Source: Haloimpatiens sp. FM7315 (lineage in GTDB: Bacteria; Bacillota; Clostridia; Clostridiales; Clostridiaceae). From it: a stretch of DNA of 64,000 nt. The stretch is taken from positions 1,600,001-1,664,000 of the forward strand of contig JBGVUE010000001.1 in assembly GCA_041861885.1 (NCBI GenBank), given 5' to 3'. The position numbers and the translations under genes were made by a program. Numbering within the stretch: the first letter of the stretch is position 1; the number at the start of each line of letters is the position of its first letter. Positions 29,491-38,752 of the stretch are shown piece after piece. The notes under the pieces are model-generated. The model saw only the letters and a program-made list of their open reading frames with translations. It did no database searches and was not told the DNA's origin.

Positions 29491-30684
29491 TTAATCTAAC
29501 AAAGAAACAAATTTTTTAATTCTTTTTAATCCCTCAACAATATTATTCATAGAAGTTGCATAAGATAGCCTTACATATTCATCAGCTCCAAAGGCTATTC
29601 CTGGAATTACTGCAACTTTTTCTTCTTCTAATAATAAATTAGCAAAATCTAAGGAATTTTTTATATTTTTACCATTAATAGTTTTATTTATAACACCAGA
29701 TATGTTAAGCATAACATAAAAAGCACCTGCTGGTTTAATGCAACTTAAATTATTAATTTCATTTATAGCATCAACCATATAATCTCTTCTCTTCTTAAAT
29801 TCTACTATCATCTTTTTGACATCTTCTTGATTTCCTTCTAAGGCTTCTACAGCTGCATACTGTGCTATAGAATTAGGATTAGATGTCATATGGCTTTGTA
29901 CATTTGTCATTAACTTTATGATTTCTTTACTAGCTGCAGCATAACCGATTCTCCAACCCGTCATAGCATAGGACTTAGAGACACCATTAATAACAATTGT
30001 TCTGTCATAAGCATCTTTACTTAAACTGCCTATACTAATGTGTTTATCATTGCCATAAATTAATTTTTCATATATTTCATCTGCAATTATAATAAGATCA
30101 TGTTTTTTTGAAAAATCAGCTAACATTTGTAGTTCTTCTTTTGTATAAACAGTTCCAGTGGGATTATTGGGACTGTTTATTATTATTGCTTTAGTTTTAC
30201 TTGTTACCGCTCTATTAAGATCTTCTAAAGTATATTTAAATTTATTCTTTTCATTAGTCTTTATAAATACAGGTTTGCCGTCAGCTAATTTAACAAGTTC
30301 AGGATAACTTACCCAATAGGGTACTGGTATTAAAACCTCATCCTCTGGATTTAGAATTGCCTGAAATGCATTAGCCAAACATTGCTTAGCTCCTGTAGAT
30401 ACTATTATTTGGTCTTGATTATAAAATAGATTATTCTCTTTTACAAATTTATCCTTAATGGCATTTTTTAATTCTGTAATTCCTGAAACTGCTGTATATT
30501 TTGTTTTTCCATCTTTTATTGCCTTTATTGCTTCCATTTGTATATTATCTGGTGTATTGAAATCTGGTTCCCCAGCACCAAAACCTATTATATCAATTCC
30601 TTCAGATTTCATTTTTTTAGCTTTAGCTGTTATTTCTAAAGTTAAAGAGGGTGCTATTTGTTTGGCTTTTTTTGATAAATCCAT
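29491..30684 (-). CDS. Aspartate aminotransferase-type PLP enzyme
   Basis: Class I-gamma aminotransferase of 397 aa, the aspB/aspartate-prephenate group. MDLSKKAKQIAPSLTLEI and FGAGEPDFNTP at the N terminus, INSPNNPTGTVY, and the PLP lysine in NGVSKSYAMTGWRIGYA are all present. ATG 30684 follows GGAGGTATAATA. Likely interconverts aspartate and oxaloacetate. Intact and monocistronic. Confidence 0.94.
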   Translation of the reverse strand: MDLSKKAKQIAPSLTLEITAKAKKMKSEGIDIIGFGAGEPDFNTPDNIQMEAIKAIKDGKTKYTAVSGITELKNAIKDKFVKENNLFYNQDQIIVSTGAKQCLANAFQAILNPEDEVLIPVPYWVSYPELVKLADGKPVFIKTNEKNKFKYTLEDLNRAVTSKTKAIIINSPNNPTGTVYTKEELQMLADFSKKHDLIIIADEIYEKLIYGNDKHISIGSLSKDAYDRTIVINGVSKSYAMTGWRIGYAAASKEIIKLMTNVQSHMTSNPNSIAQYAAVEALEGNQEDVKKMIVEFKKRRDYMVDAINEINNLSCIKPAGAFYVMLNISGVINKTINGKNIKNSLDFANLLLEEEKVAVIPGIAFGADEYVRLSYATSMNNIVEGLKRIKKFVSLLD

Positions 30685-30811
30685 TATTATACCTCCACAT
30701 CAACTTTTATTATTAAATAATGAAAAGTATCTTAGACATTTATTTTAATATAACACTTTTACATAATGCTGTAAATATAAGTATTTTCATTTAAATCTTG
30801 AAACATTTTAT

Positions 30812-31168
30812 TTAACTTCTAGCGATTAATATAACTCCAACAATAATAAATGCAGTACCGGCTATTCGCATAAAACTAATATTTTCTTTAAAAAAGAAAT
30901 ATGAAAATATCATTACAATAACATATCCAAGACTCACCATAGGATAAGCATAGCTTAACTCAACTTTGCTTAAAACTTTTATCCATAATAAAAAGCTAAG
31001 TCCATAGGATATTATTCCCATCATAACAGGTAGATTTTTAATGATATCTAGAATACTATAGAATATATTTATTCCAGAAAAATTAAGCTGTAGATTGGGA
31101 GCTCCAATTTTCACAAGTATTTGACCAAAGGCTCCTAAAAATACAGAAATTAATATAAGAGTTATCAT
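30812..31168 (-). CDS. Small EamA/SMR-type membrane carrier (ArnE-like)
   Basis: A four-helix protein of 118 aa, starting at ATG 31168 (MITLILISVFLGAFGQ) with AGGAG eight bases upstream. ELSYAYPMVSLGYVIV near residue 75 is the segment typical of ArnE/ArnF-like subunits that flip aminosugar-linked undecaprenyl phosphate, and of SMR proteins generally. As written, the frame runs on from the upstream glycosyltransferase and looks like one 360-aa fusion; that fusion depends on a homopolymer indel at 31189-31194. Last gene of the UbiA-glycosyltransferase-carrier set. Confidence 0.8.
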   Translation of the reverse strand: MITLILISVFLGAFGQILVKIGAPNLQLNFSGINIFYSILDIIKNLPVMMGIISYGLSFLLWIKVLSKVELSYAYPMVSLGYVIVMIFSYFFFKENISFMRIAGTAFIIVGVILIARS

Positions 31169-31169
31169 T

Positions 31170-32445
31170 TTATTTACTCCTTTTACACTTTTTTGGTTTA
31201 TCCTAAATTTAATTAAATTTATAAAATTATAAAAGCTATAACTAAAAACAAATATTATTGGAAATGAATATCTAGATTGTCCTTCAGTTACAAAATATAC
31301 ACAACTAAGCATATAAAAAAGCATACAAAAATACACTGTGATTTTATTTAATTTATCAAGTTCTCTTTTTACTATGCAAAATAGAATATAGACACTATAT
31401 AATAAAATATAAATAATTGAGGAAAATACAAATATACCTCTTATAGTTCCATAAACGTAATATAAAGTATACTTGTTCTTTTCACTTAGGTTAACTCCAT
31501 TTAAACTATATGCTAAGTCATCCCCTATAAAATAAGTATTTCCAAGTCTTTTAAGGCCTAATACAATAAATTCCTTAGGATGAGCTTTTATCCAAGTTTT
31601 GGCAGCACTTTCTAATAGTTTATTTTTTGTAGTCATATCAGCATTCTTATATTCACTTGTATTTGCAATAGAGTTATTTATATCTTTTATAGGCATCCAT
31701 CGTCCCCACTTATTTTGTGAATTGTTGTTAATATAAAGGACTATTCCTCCATTATTTGATACAAATGTGAATTTCTTATTGTATTTTGTATTTCTGTAAA
31801 CCCATGGAGATAATGTAATTAGGGCTATTAGCAATACTAGCAGCGAATATTTTAATGCATTTATAATACCTTCTTTAAAAATAAGTTTAAACAAGAATAT
31901 AGCAAAAAATATACTATAAAAAATGGCTTAACCATTGTATTAATACCAACTAATATACCTATATAAACGTATTTAAATCTAATTTCTTCATTAAACAACA
32001 GATAGGATGATAATAATAATAAAAATGTAAATAATACTTCACTACACAAAATACTGTTATAAAAAATTGTACTTGGAAAAAATACAAATATTATAAAAAT
32101 AATAAATTTATTCTTTTCACGTATAGGTGCAAAATTTAGTATTTTCTTAAATAAAATTATAGATAGAATACTTAAAGCTAAGTTAACTAACTTAGCTACT
32201 ATTATCTTCGCTCCAAATAATTTATAAAAAGCTGCCAAAAATATAGAATAGCCAACAGAAGTATAAGTATTTCCCCAGACTCCACCTAAGGCTATTTGTT
32301 TTGCAAGTTCGTGATAATATGAAAAGTCCGAAAAAGGCTGAGTATTTACGATTAATATGTATGCAATACTAATAAGCATAAATACTCCTACTGCTAAATA
32401 ATATTTTTTATTTATATCATAACCGTTTGTTTTATTAATTTTCAT
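31170..32445 (-). CDS. GT-C (PMT/ArnT-like, GT39/83 type) membrane glycosyltransferase (two frameshifts)
   Basis: An integral membrane glycosyltransferase of about 425 aa when two single-base indels are corrected: the A6 run at 31914-31919 and the T6 run at 31189-31194. The acidic catalytic region of the first outer loop is seen in FSDFSYYHELAKQI, followed by GYSIFLAAFYKLFG and many helices; a soluble segment (residues about 220-300) precedes the last helices. Such enzymes use polyprenyl-phosphate sugars on the outer face. The corrected stop codon (31170-31172) lies one base before the next gene's ATG, typical coupled spacing. RBS AAGGAG before ATG 32445. Confidence 0.8.
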
Positions 32446-32482
32446 TTCTAACTCCTTAACACTTCTTAAACTAATTTTATTT

Positions 32483-33351
32483 TTATAGCTTAAAGTATAT
32501 AATTATAAGTACAGTAGTAATCCATAGTATTATATTAATTAAAAATGGTTTATCTTTGGCAAATACTGCTTCTGGTTTAGAGCCAATATTTAATTTTTCC
32601 ATAAGATATTGATATCTAAAAACGCCGTACAAAACATAGACTATAGTTATCATCATAGTTTTACTCTGTACTGAACTAAAAGTATATAAGCAATAAGATA
32701 TAAATATTGATGGAGTTACTATATTTAACATACTGTCAATAAATTCTATAGAGTATTCTTTTAATATTGCTCTATGTTTTTCACTATCTTTTTTAGCATC
32801 TTTATTTCTCCTTTTCTTTTGTTTAAAGCTAGAAATAAAGATAAAAGCACTGTACATAAAATAAGCCATGGAGATAGCTCTACTTTAGTTGCCATACTAC
32901 CACTTTCCACTCTTAGTACAAACCCAAAAGTAATAATCATAACATCAATTATAACTACATTTTTCAATTTGAAAGTATATAGTATATTCATTATTATATA
33001 TATTAAACATATAATGAATATTTTATAATTTAAATTTAAAGATAAAATAATTACTAATAATACTAATATTATATTTAACACAACTCCTTGAAGGATTGTA
33101 ACCTTTCCACTAGCTAAAGGTCTATTTTTCTTTTCTGGATGACACTTATCCTTATCTATATCAACTATATCATTTAAAACATAAATAGAAGATGAGGTTA
33201 AACAAAATATAATAAAAGTTATTATATTGCCTTTAAGTAAATCAATATCCATAAATTTGCCCGAAAAGACTATAGCAGCAAATATAAAAAAGTTTTTTAT
33301 CCACTGTTTTGGTCTAGTTAATTTAACAATTTCTTTAATGTTTAATTTCAT
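32483..33351 (-). CDS. UbiA-family prenyltransferase, decaprenyl-phosphate phosphoribosyltransferase-like (frameshift near 32813)
   Basis: An integral membrane enzyme of 289 aa after correcting one base near the TTTT run at 32812-32815. LTRPKQWIKN at the N terminus and the Asp-rich NDIVDIDKDKCHPEKKNRPL are the signatures of the branch that includes mycobacterial UbiA (Rv3806c), which moves phosphoribose onto a polyprenyl phosphate. About eight helices. RBS GAAGGGAGAAAGTT. It is followed by a GT-C glycosyltransferase and a small carrier. Specificity is inferred from motif resemblance only; other UbiA proteins make quinones or haem, and no such genes are nearby. Confidence 0.8.
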
Positions 33352-33417
33352 AACTTTCTCCCTTCAAAAGATTAAATAAGCACACATAGTAATTTTAATA
33401 TATTTTTTAATAAATTA

Positions 33418-33457
33418 AAAGGACTTGTTTTTAAAAATAAAAAAACAAGTCCTAAGA
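33418..33457 (-). terminator. spoVS terminator
   Basis: The stem GGACTTGTTTTT pairs with AAAAACAAGTCC, 26 bases past the corrected spoVS stop, and is followed by T residues on the minus strand. Confidence 0.82.
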
Positions 33458-33482
33458 AAACATTTTCAAAAATTTTTATAAA

Positions 33483-33742
33483 TTACCTAGGTTGAACCAT
33501 AAACTTTATTGCAGTCTTTTTTCCCCCTCTATTTCAACATCTGAAAAAGCTGGTATGCAGACAATATCCATACCACTTGGAGCTACAAATCCTCTTGTAA
33601 TAGCTATAGATTTAACTGCTTGATTAATTGCAGCGGCACCGATTGCTTGGATCTCTGCTACACCTTTTTCTCTTAAAACGCCTGCTAGCGCACCTGCTAC
33701 TTTGTTTGGCATTGATTTAGCTGAAACCTTTAATACTTCCAT
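33483..33742 (-). CDS. spoVS: Stage V sporulation protein S (3' frameshift)
   Basis: A small Alba-like protein needed for coat assembly and spore heat resistance. MEVLKVSAKSMPNKVAGALA and IPAFSDVEIEGE are diagnostic. The start is ATG 33742 after GGAGGTCATATT. The last residues are scrambled by a missing A in the run 33517-33522; corrected, the end is TAIKFMVQPR with TAA at 33483 and the length is exactly 86 aa, as in B. subtilis. Downstream of rny in the conserved rny-spoVS arrangement. Confidence 0.94.
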
Positions 33743-33810
33743 AATATGACCTCCTAAGGCAAAACTTTTAGTGTGTCTAATATCCCCACCTTTAAGTATT
33801 CTACACAAAT

Positions 33811-33862
33811 AAAAAAACCCTCTTTATCTGAATTCTTAAAATCAAATAGAAAAGGGTTTTCT
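33811..33862. terminator. rny terminator
   Basis: The minus strand has AAAACCCT, a long AT-rich loop, and AGGGTTTTTTT, immediately past the rny stop codon. The long loop makes the hairpin weaker than others in the window. Confidence 0.65.
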
Positions 33863-33870
33863 TTTAAAGA

Positions 33871-35411
33871 TTATTTTGCATATTCAATAGCTCTTGTTTC
33901 TCTTATAACATTAATTTTTATTTGGCCTGGGTATTCTAGTTCATCTTCAACTCGTTTTGCCAAATTTCTAGCTACTTCAACAGTTTCTACATCATCAATT
34001 TCATCAGGCTTAACCATTATTCTTATTTCTCTACCAGCTTGAATTGCAAAAGACTTTTCCACTCCTTCGCATTCATTAGCTATTTGTTCTAACTTCTCTA
34101 ATCTCTTAATGTATGCCTCTAAAGTTTCTCTTCTTGCACCTGGTCTTGCAGCAGATATAGCATCAGCCGCTTGAACAAGAACAGCTTCTAAAGACTGAGG
34201 CTCTACATCGCCATGATGAGCTTCTATTGCATTTACAACTATTGAAGATTCCTTATACTTCTTAGCAACTTCTGCGCCTATAGCAGCATGTGGACCTTCT
34301 ATTTCATGGTCTACAGCTTTTCCTATATCATGCAATAAACCCGCTCTTTTTGCTAAAGATGGATCAATTCCAAGTTCTGACGCCATTAAACCTGCTAAGT
34401 AAGCTACTTCCATAGAATGTTTTAAAACATTTTGTCCGTAACTTGTTCTGTACTTTAATCTACCAAGTAATCTTATAAGTTCAGAATGAAGACCATGTAT
34501 ACCTGTTTCAAATGTAGCTTGTTCTCCCTCTTCCCTTATTATGTTTTCTACTTCTTTCTTGGCTTTTTCTACCATTTCTTCTATTCTAGCAGGATGAATT
34601 CTACCATCAACAATCAACTTTTCAAGAGCAATTCTTGCAACTTCACGCCTTATAGGATCAAAAGCAGAAAGTATTACAGCTTCTGGAGTATCATCTATAA
34701 TCAAATCAACTCCTGTAAGAGTTTCTAAAGTCCTTATATTTCTACCCTCTCTACCGATTATTCTTCCCTTCATTTCATCATTTGGAAGTGAAACCACATG
34801 AACTGTAGTTTCTGCAACATGGTCTGCTGCACATCTTTGAATAGCATAGGCTATAATTTCTCTAGATTTTTTATTTGATTCTTCTTTTATCCTTGTTTCT
34901 TCTTCCTTAACCATTAAAGCTAAATCATGTCTAACTTCTTTTCTTGTTTCATCTAATAAAATTTCCTTAGCTTCCTCAGAAGTTAAACTAGAAATTTTTT
35001 CTAACTCTTGTCTTTGTTCTGCGTATAAATTTTGAATATCTTGCTCTGTCTTGTCAAGTTCTTGTTGCTTTTTATTAATACCTTCTTCTTTCTTTTCTAA
35101 CACTTCACCTTTTTTGTCAAGTGCTTCTTCTCTTTGTATATTTCTTCTTTCTAATCTTTGGATTTCATTTCGTCTTTCTCTTGATTCTTTTTCTAAATCA
35201 TTTCTTAACTTGTGGACCTCTTCTTTTGCTTCTAAAATAGCTTCTTTCTTAGCAGATTCAGCATCTTTTTTTGCTTCTTCTACTATTTTTTTGCCTTCTC
35301 TTCAGATTTTGCAACATTAGCATTTGAAATATTTTTTCTAATATAAACTATAGTTGTAAATAGAAGAAGTAAGAAAGCAATTATTATCATAACTGTATAA
35401 TATATAGGCAT
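33871..35411 (-). CDS. rny: Ribonuclease Y (frameshift near 35289)
   Basis: Membrane-anchored endoribonuclease that starts mRNA decay. Beginning at ATG 35411: an N-terminal membrane helix ([20 protein letters not shown]), a long coiled coil, a KH domain with [15 protein letters not shown], and an HD domain with [12 protein letters not shown]. The frame breaks in the T7 run at 35286-35292; adding one base restores 513 aa. As written only a 410-aa C-terminal portion is continuous. The gene precedes spoVS and follows recA, the usual clostridial order. Confidence 0.95.
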
Positions 35412-35639
35412 TTCAACACCTCCCTTGCTTATTCTGTATGCGTCAAAAGGAGCAAAACAAAAGCTATTAAAGGTGCTTATCTAATTTAATTACCCTATAT
35501 GATAAACCAGTATTTGTATATATTTTATATTAATTTTAATTTAATGTCAAGAATCCAAATCTAAATAATATGAATTTACATGCAAAAGTAGCTAATAATA
35601 TTAAAATTTATTTTTAAAATTTAGTAAAAACGTATTAAC

Positions 35640-36700
35640 CTACTTATCAGTTTTGTCAGTAGCTTTCATTTCTTTATCTTTAGTGCTATCTTCTTTTTTT
35701 ATTTCTTTAACTTGTGGCAATTCATATTTAGTTCTAATTTGATTTTCTATGTCTGTTAATAATGATGGATTATCTTTTAAATACTGCTTAGCATTTTCTC
35801 TTCCTTGTCCAAGTCTAACGTCTTTATAAGAAAACCATGCACCGCTTTTGTTTACAATATCTTCACTTACTCCAACATCTAATACATTTCCTTCTCTTGA
35901 AATTCCTTGACCATACATTATATCAAATTCAGCTTGTTTAAATGGCGGTGCCACTTTATTTTTAACGACTTTTACTCTGGTTCTATTCCCTAGTATTTGT
36001 TCAGCTTGTTTAATATTATCAATTTTCCTTACATCCATTCTAACTGAAGCGTAAAATTTTAACGCTCTTCCACCTGGAGTTGTTTCTGGATTTCCAAACA
36101 TTATGCCTACTTTTTCTCTTAACTGATTAATAAATACAGTTATACAATTTGATTTATTTATAGCCCCAGTAAGTTTTCTAAGTGCTTGAGACATAAGCCT
36201 TGCTTGAAGTCCTACATGAGAGTCTCCCATTTCTCCTTCTATTTCTGCTCTTGGAACAAGGGCAGCTACTGAGTCAACTACAACTACGTCTATTGCACCG
36301 GATCTAACTAAAGCTTCCGCTATTTCTAAAGCTTGTTCCCCTGTATCTGGTTGAGAAACTATAAGGTTTTCTATGTCAACACCTAATGCATGTGCATAAT
36401 TTGGATCTAGAGCATGTTCTGCATCTATAAAAGCTGCTGTACCGCCTTTTTTTGTGCCTCAGCAATTATATGTAATGCAACTGTTGTTTTACCAGAAGAT
36501 TCAGGTCCATATATTTCCACTATTCTTCCTTTTGGAACTCCACCAATACCTAAAGCTATATCTAAGCTCAAACATCCAGTAGAAATACAATCTAACTTTG
36601 GAATTTCACGTTCTCCTAATTTCATTGCAGCCCCTTTACCAAATTGTTTTTGAATTTGACTTAAGGCCATATCTAAAGCTTTTAATTTTTCATTATTCAT
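35640..36700 (-). CDS. recA: Recombinase RecA (frameshift near 36450)
   Basis: Strand-exchange protein and SOS co-protease. ATG 36700 follows AAGGGG. Walker A is [13 protein letters not shown]; the frame breaks right after, in the T7 run 36447-36453 (minus-strand A7). With one more A it continues [30 protein letters not shown] and [15 protein letters not shown] L2 sequence to 353 aa. The C-terminal tail is Lys/Glu-rich. Expressed from a LexA-boxed promoter (36733-36775). Since RecA is needed for repair and lexA is intact, a sequence error is the likely cause of the break. Confidence 0.96.
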
Positions 36701-36732
36701 AATATATCCCCTTATGGGTTCACCATCCTTCC

Positions 36733-36775
36733 GAACATCTGTTCTTATTATACAATATAAACTTAAATGGGTCAA
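36733..36775 (-). promoter_or_regulatory. recA promoter with perfect LexA box
   Basis: Minus strand: -35 TTGACC (36770-36775), 17-base spacer, -10 TATAAT (36747-36752), and a perfect SOS box GAACAGATGTTC (36733-36744) just downstream of the -10, covering the start region. This predicts strong, damage-inducible recA transcription repressed by the LexA of this window. Confidence 0.88.
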
Positions 36776-36846
36776 TATATTAAAAGCTCCTACTTAAAAA
36801 TGTAGGAACCTTTATATAAATTATTAACATATCTTATTATAAATAA

Positions 36847-37392
36847 TCATTTATCAAAATTTAATACATTTTTATTTTTGATAAAATAGTCCACTCCTGA
36901 TACTATTGTGGCAATAACGGCTAAGCCTATAGTTACCTTAGATAAAACTATAAAAAATTCAGTAGGATAACTTTTGCCGATTAAAGAAATAATTATAGCA
37001 ACCATCTGAGTTGCAGTTTTAATTTTCCCCCACCAACTTGCAGCTAAAATTATTCCATCTGAAGCTGCAATAGTTCTTAGTCCTGTTACCGCAAATTCTC
37101 TAGCTATTATTATGACTGCTACCCAGCTGCTTATAATATGGAATTCCACTAAAGAAACTAAAGCTGCAGTAACTAGTAATTTATCTGCTAAAGGATCCAT
37201 GAATTTTCCAAAGCGTGTTATTTGATTTCTACTTCTTGCAATATATCCATCTAATTTATCAGTTAAAGATGCACCAATAAATATGGCAGTTGCTATGGTA
37301 GTTCCATAGGGTATATCTTTAATTGTGATAAAAACAAGAAAAATCGGTATTAAAAAAATTCTAATTAAAGTTAACTTATTAGCAAGATTCAT
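36847..37392 (-). CDS. pgsA: CDP-diacylglycerol-glycerol-3-phosphate 3-phosphatidyltransferase
   Basis: Makes phosphatidylglycerol phosphate in the membrane. The CDP-alcohol phosphotransferase motif DGxxARx8GxxxDxxxD is complete in DGYIARSRNQITRFGKFMD plus PLAD. Start at ATG 37392 (MNLANKLTLIR); about 181 aa with four to six helices. It overlaps the end of rimO by 14 bases, so the two are coupled. A weak hairpin (36781-36812, GTTCCTAC/GTAGGAGC) separates it from recA. Confidence 0.94.
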   Translation of the reverse strand: MNLANKLTLIRIFLIPIFLVFITIKDIPYGTTIATAIFIGASLTDKLDGYIARSRNQITRFGKFMDPLADKLLVTAALVSLVEFHIISSWVAVIIIAREFAVTGLRTIAASDGIILAASWWGKIKTATQMVAIIISLIGKSYPTEFFIVLSKVTIGLAVIATIVSGVDYFIKNKNVLNFDK

Positions 37393-38710
37393 GACATACA
37401 ACTCCTATTAAATCATATTCTAAAGCTTCTATAATTTTTATATTTATAAACTCTCCTACTTTTAATATTCTATCACATTTAAACCATATTAATCCATCAA
37501 TTTCAGGAATCATTTCATAATTTCTTCCATACCAATAACCATCTTTAAATCCTTCGATTAAAACTTCATATGTTCTTCCTATTTTACCTTTGTTAATAGA
37601 TTGTGATATCTTTTGCTGCTCAGTCATTAATTCTTCAAGCCTTGCTTCTTTTATTATATCATCAACTTGGTTATCCATTTTTGAGGCTAAAGTACCTTCT
37701 TCTTTAGAATATTTAAACACTCCTAATTTATCAAACTTTGTATCTTTTATAAATTCTTTTAACTCAATAAAATCCTCTTGAGTCTCTCCTGGAAAGCCTA
37801 CTATTATTGAAGTTCGAAGTACTATATTAGGTATTTCGTTCCTAATCAGTTGTATTGTATTAATTATTTCTTCTTTTCTTGTCCTACGCTTCATATTTTT
37901 AAGCACATTATTGCTTATATGCTGAAGTGGAATATCAAGATAATTACATACTTTTGCATTATTAGCCATTTCTTTTATAAGATCTATTTTTATTTGTTCA
38001 GGATAGCAATATAATATTTTTATCCATTTAATATTTTCTATTTTTGAAATTTTATTAACTAGTTCATGTATTTTATTTTCTCCGTAAATATCCACTCCAT
38101 ATTTTGTAGTATCTTGTGCTACTAAAATTAATTCCCTAACTCCACTTTGAGATAATCTCTCGGCTTCTTTAAGAATATTATCCATATTTCTGCTTCTATA
38201 ATTTCCTCTTATGTATGGAATAATGCAATAGGAACAATAATTACTACACCCTTCTGCAATTCTTAAGTATGCTGTATGCTTTGGAGTAGTTAAAACTCTT
38301 TCACCTTCATTTATTATTGAATTACTATATTCGCAGTAACAATGTTTTTCCTTGTTACGTAAAAATTCATCTATTGATTCAATTAAATTGTCATAATTAT
38401 TTACACCAAATATTAAATCAATTTCAGGAATTAAATCAATTAAATCTTTTCCATATCTTTGAGTTAAACAACCAGTAGCCACTAACACTTTACAGTTACA
38501 ATCCTTATATTTGGACATTTCTAGTATAGTGTTTATAGCTTCCTGTTTTGCTTCTTCAATAAATCCACAGGTATTAACAATTATTATGTCAGCCAACTTA
38601 GGATCATTTACAATTTCATATTTACTACTTAATTTTTTTAACATAATTTCCGAATCAATTCTGTTTTTATCGCAGCCTAAGCTAACTAAGCCAACTTTAT
38701 ACTCTGTCAC
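37379..38710 (-). CDS. rimO: Ribosomal protein S12 methylthiotransferase RimO
   Basis: Radical-SAM enzyme that methylthiolates an Asp of S12. Order: UPF0004 domain (GLVSLGCDKNRIDSE), radical-SAM CxxxCxxC in CSNYCSYCIIPYIRG, and the C-terminal TRAM domain. 443 aa, intact. The SLGCDKN start separates it from MiaB, the tRNA paralogue encoded at 2963. It lies between ftsK and pgsA. Confidence 0.96.
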   Translation of the reverse strand: MTEYKVGLVSLGCDKNRIDSEIMLKKLSSKYEIVNDPKLADIIIVNTCGFIEEAKQEAINTILEMSKYKDCNCKVLVATGCLTQRYGKDLIDLIPEIDLIFGVNNYDNLIESIDEFLRNKEKHCYCEYSNSIINEGERVLTTPKHTAYLRIAEGCSNYCSYCIIPYIRGNYRSRNMDNILKEAERLSQSGVRELILVAQDTTKYGVDIYGENKIHELVNKISKIENIKWIKILYCYPEQIKIDLIKEMANNAKVCNYLDIPLQHISNNVLKNMKRRTRKEEIINTIQLIRNEIPNIVLRTSIIVGFPGETQEDFIELKEFIKDTKFDKLGVFKYSKEEGTLASKMDNQVDDIIKEARLEELMTEQQKISQSINKGKIGRTYEVLIEGFKDGYWYGRNYEMIPEIDGLIWFKCDRILKVGEFINIKIIEALEYDLIGVVCHESC

Positions 38711-38752
38711 AATAGTTCCTCCCTATTCAAAATATTTCCATGGAAATATTTT

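Noticed and set aside
30812..31894. Natural fusion of a glycosyltransferase and an SMR transporter
   Set aside because: An internal ribosome site and ATG, plus a one-base homopolymer correction, explain it as two adjacent genes.
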